The notes below the pieces were generated by a model. That model saw only the letters and a list, made by a program, of their open reading frames with translations, was not told the origin of the DNA and made no database searches. Made by a program: the position numbers and the translations under genes. This document shows positions 28,523-36,152 of a stretch of 64,000 nucleotides of DNA, piece by piece; the first letter of the stretch is position 1; the number at the start of each line of letters is the position of its first letter. Source of the stretch: Methylophaga marina. Lineage in GTDB: Bacteria > Pseudomonadota > Gammaproteobacteria > Nitrosococcales > Methylophagaceae. The stretch spans positions 2,357,475-2,421,474 of the forward strand of contig NZ_AP027741.1 of NCBI RefSeq assembly GCF_030296755.1, in the 5' to 3' direction.

Positions 28523-30430
28523 ATGAGTGTTGATGCACATAAGGAAACGCTAGGTTTTCAAACTGAAGTCAAACAGCTATTGAATCTGATGATTCACTCT
28601 TTGTACTCGAATAAAGAGATTTTTTTACGTGAATTAGTTTCAAACGCGGCCGATGCAGCTGATAAATTGCGTTTCGAAGCGTTATCAGACGATGCACTTT
28701 ATGAAGATGACGCGGAATTAAAGATTCGTGTTGAGTTTGATAAAGACAAAAATACCGTCACGATCAGTGATAACGGTATTGGTATGACACGTGAAGAAGT
28801 GATCGAAAACATCGGTACCATTGCACGCAGTGGTACACGTAAGTTTTTTGATAACTTAACCGGTGACCAAACCAAAGACTCACAATTAATCGGCCAGTTT
28901 GGTGTCGGTTTCTACTCTGCCTTTATTGTGGCTGACAAAGTGACACTAAAAACACGTCGTGCTGGTTTGACGGCTGAGCATGGCGTGCAGTGGGAATCGG
29001 CTGGTGAAGGTGAGTTCACCATTGAAACCATCGAAAAGCCTCAGCGTGGCACAGAAATTACGCTACATCTTCGCGAAGGTGAAGAAGAATTCGCAAATGG
29101 CTGGCGCCTACGTAACATCATCACTAAATACTCTGATCACATCAATCTACCGATTCTGATGGCAAAAGAGCCATTGCCAAATGAAGATGGCGAAATTGAT
29201 GAAGCTGATAAAGGTGATGAAACCATCAATAAAGCCACCGCTTTATGGACCCTGTCAAAAAACGACATCACTGAAGATCAGTACAAAGAATTCTATAAAC
29301 AAATTGCCCACGACTACCAAGACCCCATGCTGTGGAGTCACAACAAAGTCGAAGGCAATATTGAATATACCTCTCTGCTGTATATTCCATCTAAAGCGCC
29401 GTTTGATATGTGGGATCGCGACCGCATGCACGGTATCAAGCTTTATGTAAAACGTGTCTTTATCATGGAAGACAGCGAACAATTAATGCCACGTTATCTG
29501 CGTTTCGTTCGTGGTGTGATTGATACCAATGATTTACCACTGAATGTATCACGTGAAATTCTGCAAAGCAGCAAAACGATTGATACCATTCGTGCGGCAT
29601 CAGTAAAAAAAGTGCTGAGTGAAATCAGTAAACTGGCGAAAAATGAGCCTGAGCAATATGCTGAATTCTGGAAAGAATTTGGTCAGGTCCTAAAAGAAGG
29701 CCCAGGCGAAGACTTTGCTAACAAAGAAACATTAGCGAAACTGTTCCGTTTTGCTACCACAGAATCAGGCTCGTCAGACCAAACCGTGTCTCTGGAAGAC
29801 TACGTCAGCCGGATGAAAGACAAGCAAGAGAAGATTTACTACATCACCGCAGAAAGCTACGCTGCGGCGAAAAACAGCCCACACCTGGAAGTCTTCCGTA
29901 AGAAAGGTATCGAAGTCTTATTGCTGACTGACCGTGTCGATGAATGGCTAGTAAATTCTCTGACTGAGTTTGATGATAAACACCTGCAATCTGTCGCAAA
30001 AGGTGACTTAGACTTAGGTGAACTGGAAGACGAAGAAGAGAAAAAAGCGCAGGAAGAAACCGATAAAAACTTCGAAGACTTAGTCGAAAGAGTCAAAAAA
30101 TCACTGGAAGACAAAGTCAAAGACGTGCGTATCACGCATCGTTTAACAGACTCTCCAGCCTGTTTAGTCGCCGATAACTACGATATGAGTATGAATCTTG
30201 AGCGTATGTTAAAAGCGGCCGGCCAGGATGTGGCAGGGACTAAACCGATTATGGAGCTGAACCCTGAGCATCCAATGGTGGTAAAACTGAAAGATGAATC
30301 AGATGAAAGTCGCTTTACCGACTGGACATCGATTCTGTTTGATCAGGCACTACTGGCAGAAGGTGGACAATTGGAAGACCCAGCCACTTATGTCAAACGT
30401 ATCAACGAAATTTTGTTGGAGATTGCTTAG
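28523..30430 (+). CDS. htpG: Chaperone HtpG (Hsp90)
   Basis: The bacterial Hsp90, 635 residues. The GHKL ATP-binding motifs are intact: [27 protein letters not shown] and [11 protein letters not shown]. The middle and C-terminal domains are full length, and the [15 protein letters not shown] region is conserved. It helps fold client proteins under heat stress. GGAGGCA precedes the ATG. It is transcribed alone from a sigma-32-type promoter and ends at a strong terminator before hslO. Confidence 0.97.
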   Translation: MSVDAHKETLGFQTEVKQLLNLMIHSLYSNKEIFLRELVSNAADAADKLRFEALSDDALYEDDAELKIRVEFDKDKNTVTISDNGIGMTREEVIENIGTIARSGTRKFFDNLTGDQTKDSQLIGQFGVGFYSAFIVADKVTLKTRRAGLTAEHGVQWESAGEGEFTIETIEKPQRGTEITLHLREGEEEFANGWRLRNIITKYSDHINLPILMAKEPLPNEDGEIDEADKGDETINKATALWTLSKNDITEDQYKEFYKQIAHDYQDPMLWSHNKVEGNIEYTSLLYIPSKAPFDMWDRDRMHGIKLYVKRVFIMEDSEQLMPRYLRFVRGVIDTNDLPLNVSREILQSSKTIDTIRAASVKKVLSEISKLAKNEPEQYAEFWKEFGQVLKEGPGEDFANKETLAKLFRFATTESGSSDQTVSLEDYVSRMKDKQEKIYYITAESYAAAKNSPHLEVFRKKGIEVLLLTDRVDEWLVNSLTEFDDKHLQSVAKGDLDLGELEDEEEKKAQEETDKNFEDLVERVKKSLEDKVKDVRITHRLTDSPACLVADNYDMSMNLERMLKAAGQDVAGTKPIMELNPEHPMVVKLKDESDESRFTDWTSILFDQALLAEGGQLEDPATYVKRINEILLEIA

Positions 30431-30455
30431 TTAAAACACGCATATGCGATAGAAT

Positions 30456-30485
30456 AGCCGGGCAAGTAGTTGTCCGGCTTTTTTA
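30456..30485 (+). terminator. Terminator after htpG
   Basis: A ten-pair stem (AGCCGGGCAA / TTGTCCGGCT, one G-T pair) with a GTAG loop runs into six T residues. It lies 26 bases after the htpG stop. Confidence 0.88.
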
Positions 30486-30572
30486 TTGGGTGAAAGAAAT
30501 GTGGTGATTTCTTATCTCCTGATTTGCTAAAAAACGCTCACTCCCAAACTCAAAGAAATAGGTATCACAGCA

Positions 30573-31460
30573 GTGAAATCAGATTGTTTACAACGTTTTA
30601 TTTTTGATAATGCAGCGATTCGTGGTGAATGGGTCAATTTGCAGGAAAGTTGGCAGGAAGTCCTAAAGCGTCGTGACTACCCTCAAGCCTTACGCAATGT
30701 CTTAGGTGAGATGATGGGAGCGGCAGCACTGTTAGCTGCCACAGTCAAAATTACTGGCCGACTGGTTTTACAAGTGCGTTCTGAAGGTCCGGTCTCATTA
30801 ATGATGGTGGAATGTACCAGCCAAAATACCTTACGTGGTCTGGCTCAGTGGGATGATGATATTGCCGACGATGCCAGCCTGACTGACATGATGGGCGGCG
30901 GTACTTTAGCCATCACCATCGAACAAGAAGGCGCTAAACAACCTTACCAGGGCGTGGTTAGTTTACACGGTGACAATCTGTCAGAAACGCTGGAAAGCTA
31001 TTTTGAAAACTCAGAACAATTAGCCACCAAAATCTGGTTATCAGCGAATGAACATAATGTGGCTGGCTTATTCTTGCAGCAACTACCCAGCGAAGAAAAC
31101 CAACGAGAAGATGCCCAGGAAGACTGGTTCCGTATCAGCCAACTGGCAAGCACCATTACCGATGAAGAGTTGCTGACCCTGGAGTCAGAAACCTTATTAC
31201 ATCGTTTGTTTCATGAAGAACAAGTCAGATTGTTTGAGCCAACAGATTTACGTTTTTCCTGTACCTGCTCACGTCAGCGCGTTGAAGAAACCATCGCTAT
31301 GTTAGGGCAGGAAGAGGCCGATGACATTATCGCTACCGAAGGTGAAATTGAAGTCGCCTGTGAGTTTTGCAACCAGCATTACACCTTTGACAAAGTTGAT
31401 GTTGCCAAGTTGTTTAATGACACCATCGCTTCTGCAAGCGATCCAAATACCTTGCATTAA
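30573..31460 (+). CDS. hslO: Hsp33 redox-regulated chaperone
   Basis: A holdase chaperone activated by oxidative unfolding, 295 residues, read from GTG at 30573. The C-terminal zinc redox switch is complete: CTC (near residue 230) and CEFC (near residue 264) give the CxC...CxxC arrangement. It sits directly after htpG but behind a terminator, so it probably has its own promoter; no clear heat-shock promoter could be read in the 87 bases before it. Confidence 0.95.
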   Translation: MKSDCLQRFIFDNAAIRGEWVNLQESWQEVLKRRDYPQALRNVLGEMMGAAALLAATVKITGRLVLQVRSEGPVSLMMVECTSQNTLRGLAQWDDDIADDASLTDMMGGGTLAITIEQEGAKQPYQGVVSLHGDNLSETLESYFENSEQLATKIWLSANEHNVAGLFLQQLPSEENQREDAQEDWFRISQLASTITDEELLTLESETLLHRLFHEEQVRLFEPTDLRFSCTCSRQRVEETIAMLGQEEADDIIATEGEIEVACEFCNQHYTFDKVDVAKLFNDTIASASDPNTLH

Positions 31461-31484
31461 CAATAACAATTAGTAGAAATAAAA

Positions 31485-31516
31485 GAGGGAGTTAGCGGAT
31501 GCTGACTCCCTTTTTT
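31485..31516 (+). terminator. Terminator after hslO
   Basis: A stem GGGAGTTAGC / GCTGACTCCC with a GGAT loop is followed by six T residues, 25 bases after the hslO stop. The convergent DUF1294 gene ends three bases further on. Confidence 0.88.
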
Positions 31517-31518
31517 GT

Positions 31519-32136
31519 TTACACGCCTAGACTCTGTAAAAATACGCTTCCTGATGAAGTATGAAGCCAAAATAAACCAGCAACATTCAAGATGACGGTT
31601 AACCAAAAGACCATACGAAAAGCTTTCTTTTTGGATTTATGCCGTAATAGCATTTGACCAAGAATAGCGCCGGGCCAGCCACCAACCAAAGCCAATAAAT
31701 GCAATGTGTTTTCTTGCGTTCGCCAGCGTCCATTTTCAGCCGCTGACTTATCAATAGCATAAGCGATAAAGGTAATGACACTCATCACGAGATAAACAAG
31801 TGGAATAGCTAAAGGCAACTTTCCTGTTAAAACTGATATCACGAGTCCAATACTAAAAAGTAGTATTAAAACGCCACCAAATGATCGGTTTTTCTTGCTA
31901 GCTTGTGGTTTGTTTTTTTGTCTTGAATCACGAGCAAAACGAATATTTTCAGCTCGATAGCGCTTGTCTTTATCTTGCAATAAATCATAGATGATAACGT
32001 CACCATTGATTGGTCGGCGTGTTCTGGGGTTAAAAGCTTTGATATGAACAAAGGCGCGTTCTCCGCCTCCATTGGGTTCAACAAAACCAAAGCCTTTATC
32101 ATCATTCCAGTTTGAGATTTTGCCTTGAAACTGCAT
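31519..32136 (-). CDS. Cold-shock domain / DUF1294 membrane protein
   Basis: A 205-residue fusion. The N-terminus (about 1-65) is a cold-shock nucleic-acid-binding domain with GFGFVEPNGGGERAFVHI in place of the usual RNP motifs. A basic linker and two hydrophobic helices follow. The C-terminus (about 118-200) is DUF1294, with the NTLHLLALVGGWPGAILGQ and RHKSKKKAFR segments. Such fusions are widespread; the function is unknown, possibly RNA-related at the membrane. It converges on hslO. Confidence 0.88.
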   Translation of the reverse strand: MQFQGKISNWNDDKGFGFVEPNGGGERAFVHIKAFNPRTRRPINGDVIIYDLLQDKDKRYRAENIRFARDSRQKNKPQASKKNRSFGGVLILLFSIGLVISVLTGKLPLAIPLVYLVMSVITFIAYAIDKSAAENGRWRTQENTLHLLALVGGWPGAILGQMLLRHKSKKKAFRMVFWLTVILNVAGLFWLHTSSGSVFLQSLGV

Positions 32137-32166
32137 TTTCTTCCTTGAATTCTTGGGTGTCGATAC

Positions 32167-32473
32167 TAAGTTGGGTTGAGTAACGAAACCTAACGGATAG
32201 TTTCTTATTTTAAATCACACGCTGCCGCGAGGCGTTCATTTATTTTGATTCGTGACATCCATGTCACTCACCCTTCGGGCGTCTGGCGTCCAAATTCGTT
32301 CCAGACGAATTTGTGCATACCAAAATAAACGAACCAAACAAAAGGGCACCCGATATTGCCTTTGATCCAAAAATTAGCCTTGTTTGATGGCGTGGTCGAT
32401 AACTCCCTTCGGTCAGACACTCGACCACTTAATCCATCAACCAAACCTAATTTTTGGCGGCAATAAACGGGAG
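32167..32473 (+). repeat. 310-bp structured repeat, copy 1
   Basis: The first of two direct copies that flank hsp20. The left 190 bases include a GTTGGGTT / AACCTAAC hairpin, an ACGAATTT-type palindrome (AAATTCGT-TCCAG-ACGAATTT) and GGGCACCCGATATTG. They are almost identical to copy 2. The right part folds on itself as one long hairpin: TATTGCC/GGCAATA (32354-32360 with 32459-32465), CCAAAAATTAG/CTAATTTTTGG (32367-32377 with 32447-32457), TTGATGG/CCATCAA (32384-32390 with 32434-32440) and GTGGTCGA/TCGACCAC (32392-32399 with 32421-32428). No convincing gene is present in the 530 bases between the DUF1294 gene and hsp20. Confidence 0.85.
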
Positions 32474-32557
32474 AATGGAAGCTTTTCATATCCTCGTTTG
32501 TGCTGATAAGTACATTGCCATTTTCATATTGTCCAGATAAAAAATTTCATAAAACGA

Positions 32558-32586
32558 CTTGAAATCTGCTGAGTCAAACCCTATTA
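32558..32586 (+). promoter_or_regulatory. Sigma-32 heat-shock promoter of hsp20
   Basis: A perfect CTTGAAA (32558-32564), a 14-base spacer, and CCCTATTA (32579-32586) resemble the sigma-32 consensus; the -35 is exact and the -10 keeps CCC-AT-T. The start of transcription would fall near 32593, leaving a leader of about 76 bases. Confidence 0.72.
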
Positions 32587-32592
32587 AAAATA

Positions 32593-32668
32593 ACGTGAGA
32601 GGTTGTCATGAAGGGGCCCTCACCATTGATTGTTTTTGTTTTATATTGCTTCTAACGGAGGATATACC
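32593..32668 (+). promoter_or_regulatory. ROSE-like RNA thermometer in the hsp20 leader
   Basis: The leader can form two hairpins. The first pairs GTGAG (32595-32599) with CTCAC (32619-32623). The second (32643-32665) pairs ATAT with ATAT and CTTC with GGAG around a UAAC loop, and so buries the GGAGG ribosome site. The left arm contains TTGCT, the hallmark of ROSE thermometers, whose unpaired G faces a G in the Shine-Dalgarno sequence. ROSE elements melt at heat-shock temperature and release translation of small heat-shock genes. The pairing is read from sequence; temperature response is inferred. Confidence 0.72.
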
Positions 32669-33151
32669 ATGAATGCAATTGACCTAACCCCTCTTTATCG
32701 TAGTAGTGTTGGTTTTGATCGTTTGGGATCACTGATTAACCATGCACTTACTGCAGACTCCACTTCCAGTGGATACCCTCCCTACAATATTGAGCTCATC
32801 GAGGACAACCGCTATGCCATCACGCTAGCCGTTGCCGGCTTCACCCAAGAGGAGCTTGATATTCAGGTTGAAAATGGTGTGCTGACTGTACGAGGTGAAA
32901 AAGCGGCTAAAGAAGAGCGTAAATACCTCCATCAAGGCATTGCTTATCGTTCATTTGAACGTAAGTTCAACCTTGCTGATTACGTCGAAGTGACTGGCGC
33001 CGATCTTTCCAATGGCTTACTGACTATCAGCCTTGTGAAAGAAATTCCTGAAGCGATGAAGCCTAAATCGATTCCGATTAGCCAAACGGCTAACAAAGCT
33101 TTGGAACATGATGTGGAAGATAAAAACGCTGACACTTCTAAAGCAGCCTAA
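32669..33151 (+). CDS. Small heat-shock protein Hsp20 (IbpA-like)
   Basis: An alpha-crystallin-domain holdase of 160 residues that binds aggregating proteins in the cytoplasm. The start at 32669 (MNAIDLTPLYRSSVGFDRL) matches IbpA-type proteins; the open frame to 32630 upstream reads through the thermometer hairpin and is not coding. The crystallin domain spans about residues 38-130 (YNIELIEDNRYAITLAVAGF; GLLTISLVKEIPE). The tail is longer than in E. coli IbpA. It is flanked on both sides by the 310-bp repeats. Confidence 0.94.
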   Translation: MNAIDLTPLYRSSVGFDRLGSLINHALTADSTSSGYPPYNIELIEDNRYAITLAVAGFTQEELDIQVENGVLTVRGEKAAKEERKYLHQGIAYRSFERKFNLADYVEVTGADLSNGLLTISLVKEIPEAMKPKSIPISQTANKALEHDVEDKNADTSKAA

Positions 33152-33159
33152 CTCATCCG

Positions 33160-33185
33160 GGGTGCGCGTAAGCGCACCCTTCTTT
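33160..33185 (+). terminator. Terminator after hsp20
   Basis: A perfect eight-pair stem (GGGTGCGC / GCGCACCC) with a GTAA tetraloop is followed by TTCTTT, nine bases after the hsp20 stop. Confidence 0.85.
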
Positions 33186-33251
33186 AAACTATAAGAGAAT
33201 ATTTTAAGTTGTATAACGAATTGATTTTTATAGAAAAAACGATTGGTTATG

Positions 33252-33563
33252 TAGGTTGGGTAGAGGAACGAAACCCAACGGATAGTTTCTTTTGTTAAAT
33301 CACACGCTGCCGCGAGGCGTTCATTTAATTTGATTCGTGACATCCATGTCACTCACCCTTCTTCGGGCGCCTTTGGCGTCCAAATTCGTTCCAGACGAAT
33401 TTGTGCATACCAAAATAAACGAACCAAACAAAAGGGCACCCGATATTGTCTTATCCCTAAAAAATTACTGTATTTTATGGCGTGAACACCAACTCGCTTC
33501 GCTCAAACACTTGTCCACTTAATCCATAAAGTACAGTAAATTTTTAGCGGCAATAGACGAGAG
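33252..33563 (+). repeat. 310-bp structured repeat, copy 2
   Basis: Second direct copy. The left part matches copy 1 apart from small indels. The right part has a different sequence but the same fold: TATTGTC/GGCAATA (33444-33450 with 33549-33555), a 16-base arm pair with one mismatch (33457-33472 with 33532-33547), TTTATGG/CCATAAA (33474-33480 with 33524-33530) and GTGAACA/TGTCCAC (33482-33488 with 33512-33518, one mismatch). Paired changes between copies (G-C in copy 1 at 32386/32438, T-A here at 33476/33528) show that the structure is kept. Nothing gene-like is seen between it and the terminator at 33719. Confidence 0.85.
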
Positions 33564-33718
33564 ATACGAACTTTTAAACCTCCAGTTGATTAGACAAGTT
33601 CAGCTTAATTCTAATGGCTTTTTAATATACAAGAGTGTTTGGTTCTTAATGTTGGTCGGTATTTTTCTTCAAAATAAACCGCTCTAACCCTATTAATTAT
33701 ATGAGTTAATCTGTACCC

Positions 33719-33749
33719 AAAAAAAGCCAGCCCCTTGAGTGCTGGCTTT
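33719..33749 (-). terminator. Terminator of the PEP-CTERM gene
   Basis: On the minus strand AAAGCCAGC / GCTGGCTTT (nine pairs, nine-base loop) runs into a string of T residues. It lies about 40 bases past the stop of the PEP-CTERM protein gene. Confidence 0.8.
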
Positions 33750-33787
33750 CACTGACATTTAAGCAATGCCGCATGTGAGATAAACGT

Positions 33788-34369
33788 TTACTTTTTTAAG
33801 TTAGAACGTCTTCTCATTGCAGTAAATCCCATTAAACCAGAAGCAAATAACCAAGCTGCAGCTGGTACTGGTACTTCAGAAACGCTAGGTGTATAGGTGA
33901 AATTGTCAGCATATACAGAATTCTTGTAGAAGCCTCCTATCGTGCCAAAAATAGCATAACTAATGTCATCAAAAGCAAGCGACAATGTGACCATTGTGCT
34001 GCTGGTACAGCAATTAACTGATGTTGTTCCCAATAAATTATTGGCGATGTCATAGACGGATAAAAAGATATTGTCGAGGTCATTACCATAGTCACCTAGG
34101 TCAACAGACACTGATTTGGCACCACCAGCAATAACAGCCTTAAAGGGATCATCACTTGAAAAAGAAGTACCACTTAAACCTCTGGAGCCAGTTGGTGTTC
34201 TATCTGTAGAAATATTTGCACTTCCCTTTGAAAAAGTCACACCTTGCGTTGTGTAGCTACTGACATTAGAAAATGATAGTGAATTAAAATTAATCGCCAC
34301 AGGAGCGGCGTGAGCGATTGCGATAAAACTGGAAAATAAAATGATCGCAGTCTTTAAGATTTTTTTCAT
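33788..34369 (-). CDS. PEP-CTERM sorting-domain protein
   Basis: A secreted protein of 193 residues from the ATG at 34369. A signal peptide (KKILKTAIILFSSFIAIAHA) leads a beta-rich middle part with no recognised domain. The C-terminal sorting signal, about residues 166-193, is VPVPAAAW, a hydrophobic stretch and the basic tail AMRRRSNLKK. Such tails are cut by an exosortase and the proteins reach the cell surface or biofilm matrix. Two adjacent cysteines (NCCTSS) may form a disulfide. No exosortase or EPS gene is in this window. Flanking genes appear unrelated. Confidence 0.82.
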   Translation of the reverse strand: MKKILKTAIILFSSFIAIAHAAPVAINFNSLSFSNVSSYTTQGVTFSKGSANISTDRTPTGSRGLSGTSFSSDDPFKAVIAGGAKSVSVDLGDYGNDLDNIFLSVYDIANNLLGTTSVNCCTSSTMVTLSLAFDDISYAIFGTIGGFYKNSVYADNFTYTPSVSEVPVPAAAWLFASGLMGFTAMRRRSNLKK

Positions 34370-34519
34370 ATTACATTGCCCTTGCATATATGCAGCCCGA
34401 CTACCTACATGAGGCTCGTGGCTTTCCGTAGCATGATTCGCATCATGGTTGGCAAGTTAGATAAAGGTTGGGGTGAAGAGAACCTCTTCGAGAATAGATT
34501 ATTTAAACGAACTGAAGCT

Positions 34520-34547
34520 TGTCTATTGTACTTTAGTACAATAGACA
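34520..34547. repeat. Perfect 12-bp inverted repeat
   Basis: TGTCTATTGTAC and GTACAATAGACA are exact inverted copies around a TTTA loop. It sits in the 294-base gap between the PEP-CTERM gene and the AI-2E permease gene, which both run on the minus strand. No T-run follows on the minus strand, so it is not a standard terminator for the permease; a protein-binding site or mRNA structure is possible. Nothing else is recognised in this gap. Confidence 0.6.
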
Positions 34548-34663
34548 GAAAAAAGATTAACACCCTGATAATGTTATCAAAATAAGAGGGGAAACCAGCT
34601 TGATCCAGATTTGCATGACTTTCAGTGAACAATAAACTTTTAGCAGACTGACTCAACAGATTC

Positions 34664-35839
34664 TTAGGTTTCTGTGTCGGCATTTTCTGGATGAAAGTTT
34701 TCACTACCTCTTGCCGAGAGAAAAGTACCAAATGCCTGCAAGCTGGGGATATGTTCACAAAAGGTACGAACAGCAACCAATAATGGCACTGCTACTAACA
34801 TACCCACAATCGACCATAACCAGGCCCATAATGCGACCGAGAGAAAAATCACGACGGGGTTCATTTCTAAGCGCCGACCAACGAAATAAGGCGTGGCAAG
34901 TTGCCCTTCAATAATCGTTAACGTCAAATAGGCTAGGGCGGGCAGCAGCGCGGTAACGGTATGGTCAAAGGTAAGCAAACCTACGAGGGCCGCGATCACA
35001 ACGCCTACGATAGCACCAAGATACGGTACAAAATTCAAGGCGAACGCTAACACACCAAATAGGATGGCATTTGGCATGCCCAGCAGCCACATTGATACGC
35101 CAACCGCTATACCAAGCACAGCATTAATAAGGGTGATAGTGAATAAGTAATTCGATAACTTGCGTTCGATGTCATAGCTAATTCTGACCGCATTACGCTT
35201 ATCTTTAAACGTCGGCATAATGTGAACTAGCTTTTCGTAAAACATATCACCTGAGGCCAGCAGAAAGAACAGCAACACTAGGGTAAATACCATTTGCGCC
35301 AGAATTTCAGGCACCGAAGTAGCGAGTTTGACAAGCACTCCTGGCTCGCGTGGTGAGACTTTCTGTACTTGCTCTGTCTCGTTTTCCAGCGAGGCGATCC
35401 GCTCAATCTGTTTGCCAGCATCAATGACTTCTTTCGCTGACTGGTTGGCACCACGCAATTTCTGTTCAATTTTAAAGCCGATGGTGGGGGCTTCTTTAAT
35501 CCAACTCTGCACAGGATCTGCGAGGGTGCTTAAGCCCAAGCCTATTAATGTCATCAGTCCACTGACAATAATAAACGCGGAGATAGCTGGTGGTAGCCGT
35601 CTGCGCTCAAGGAAACGTCGCACCGGACTAAACACTAGTGCCAGTAACACGCCAAGCGCTACCGGCACGAGAAAATCACGAGCGTGAGCAACACTGCCCA
35701 GTAATAGCAGTAAAAATATACCGACTATTGCCCAGTGTGAACTTGACTTAAATATGTTGGTGGCAGGCATATTGTTTGACACTAACTCGGGGCTGGCATC
35801 TGCTGGCATGGTGTGGTTATTTTGTATATCGTCTGACAT
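34664..35839 (-). CDS. AI-2E family transporter (PerM/YdiK-like permease)
   Basis: An inner-membrane permease of the AI-2 exporter superfamily, 391 residues from the ATG at 35839, which has AAGG upstream; an ATG at 35875 is also in frame. Eight hydrophobic segments in the usual 3+5 arrangement surround an amphipathic stretch (about 120-190). The family block FALNFVPYLGAIVGVVIAAL and the EGQLATPYFVGRRLEMNP segment are present. The substrate is uncertain; some members export autoinducer 2, others are Na+/H+ antiporters. Confidence 0.88.
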   Translation of the reverse strand: MSDDIQNNHTMPADASPELVSNNMPATNIFKSSSHWAIVGIFLLLLLGSVAHARDFLVPVALGVLLALVFSPVRRFLERRRLPPAISAFIIVSGLMTLIGLGLSTLADPVQSWIKEAPTIGFKIEQKLRGANQSAKEVIDAGKQIERIASLENETEQVQKVSPREPGVLVKLATSVPEILAQMVFTLVLLFFLLASGDMFYEKLVHIMPTFKDKRNAVRISYDIERKLSNYLFTITLINAVLGIAVGVSMWLLGMPNAILFGVLAFALNFVPYLGAIVGVVIAALVGLLTFDHTVTALLPALAYLTLTIIEGQLATPYFVGRRLEMNPVVIFLSVALWAWLWSIVGMLVAVPLLVAVRTFCEHIPSLQAFGTFLSARGSENFHPENADTET

Positions 35840-36075
35840 CTCAGCCTTGCCTCTAGTCGAAACCAATTGGGTCATTGTGTTTGATATTTTGTCTAGATTT
35901 CATATAACTCTTTTCTGTTCAATATTTCTATTTTTAGTTGATACGTAGCATGCCAGATTTTTAAATGTATTTGGAAAAAATAGAATCACTCTTTTCATCT
36001 CAGGAAACTCTCAAACTTACTCACTTGATTGAATTAGGAGACTGAATGCCAGTGTTTTCATATTAGTTGTTAAAT

Positions 36076-36094
36076 AATAATGATTTGTATTTAG
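36076..36094 (+). promoter_or_regulatory. Possible Fur box before the TonB receptor gene
   Basis: AATAATGATTTGTATTTAG matches 11 of 19 positions of the Fur consensus, with the left half nearly exact. It lies about 60 bases upstream of the receptor gene in an AT-rich, 313-base non-coding stretch (35840-36152) that otherwise shows nothing clear. Iron control is the expected regulation for such receptors, but the match is weak. Confidence 0.35.
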
Positions 36095-36152
36095 ATTTTA
36101 TGATCTGTAAAGTGCTGTCATTTTTTAAATAACAAATCATGAGATAAGACAT

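Noticed and set aside
32268-32489. 73-codon open frame on the minus strand inside repeat copy 1
   Set aside because: It lies fully in the structured repeat. Copy 2 does not keep the frame and no ribosome site is present.
33017-33352. 111-codon minus-strand open frame across the end of hsp20 and repeat copy 2
   Set aside because: It overlaps hsp20 and its terminator in antisense and shows no domain.
34405-34776. 123-codon minus-strand frame overlapping the end of the AI-2E gene
   Set aside because: It is out of frame with a well-supported permease gene, has no recognisable domain, and contains the 12-bp palindrome.
36046-36066. Tiny open frame with GGAG before it, upstream of the TonB receptor
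   Set aside because: Only six codons; no conserved feature or attenuator hairpin was found near it.
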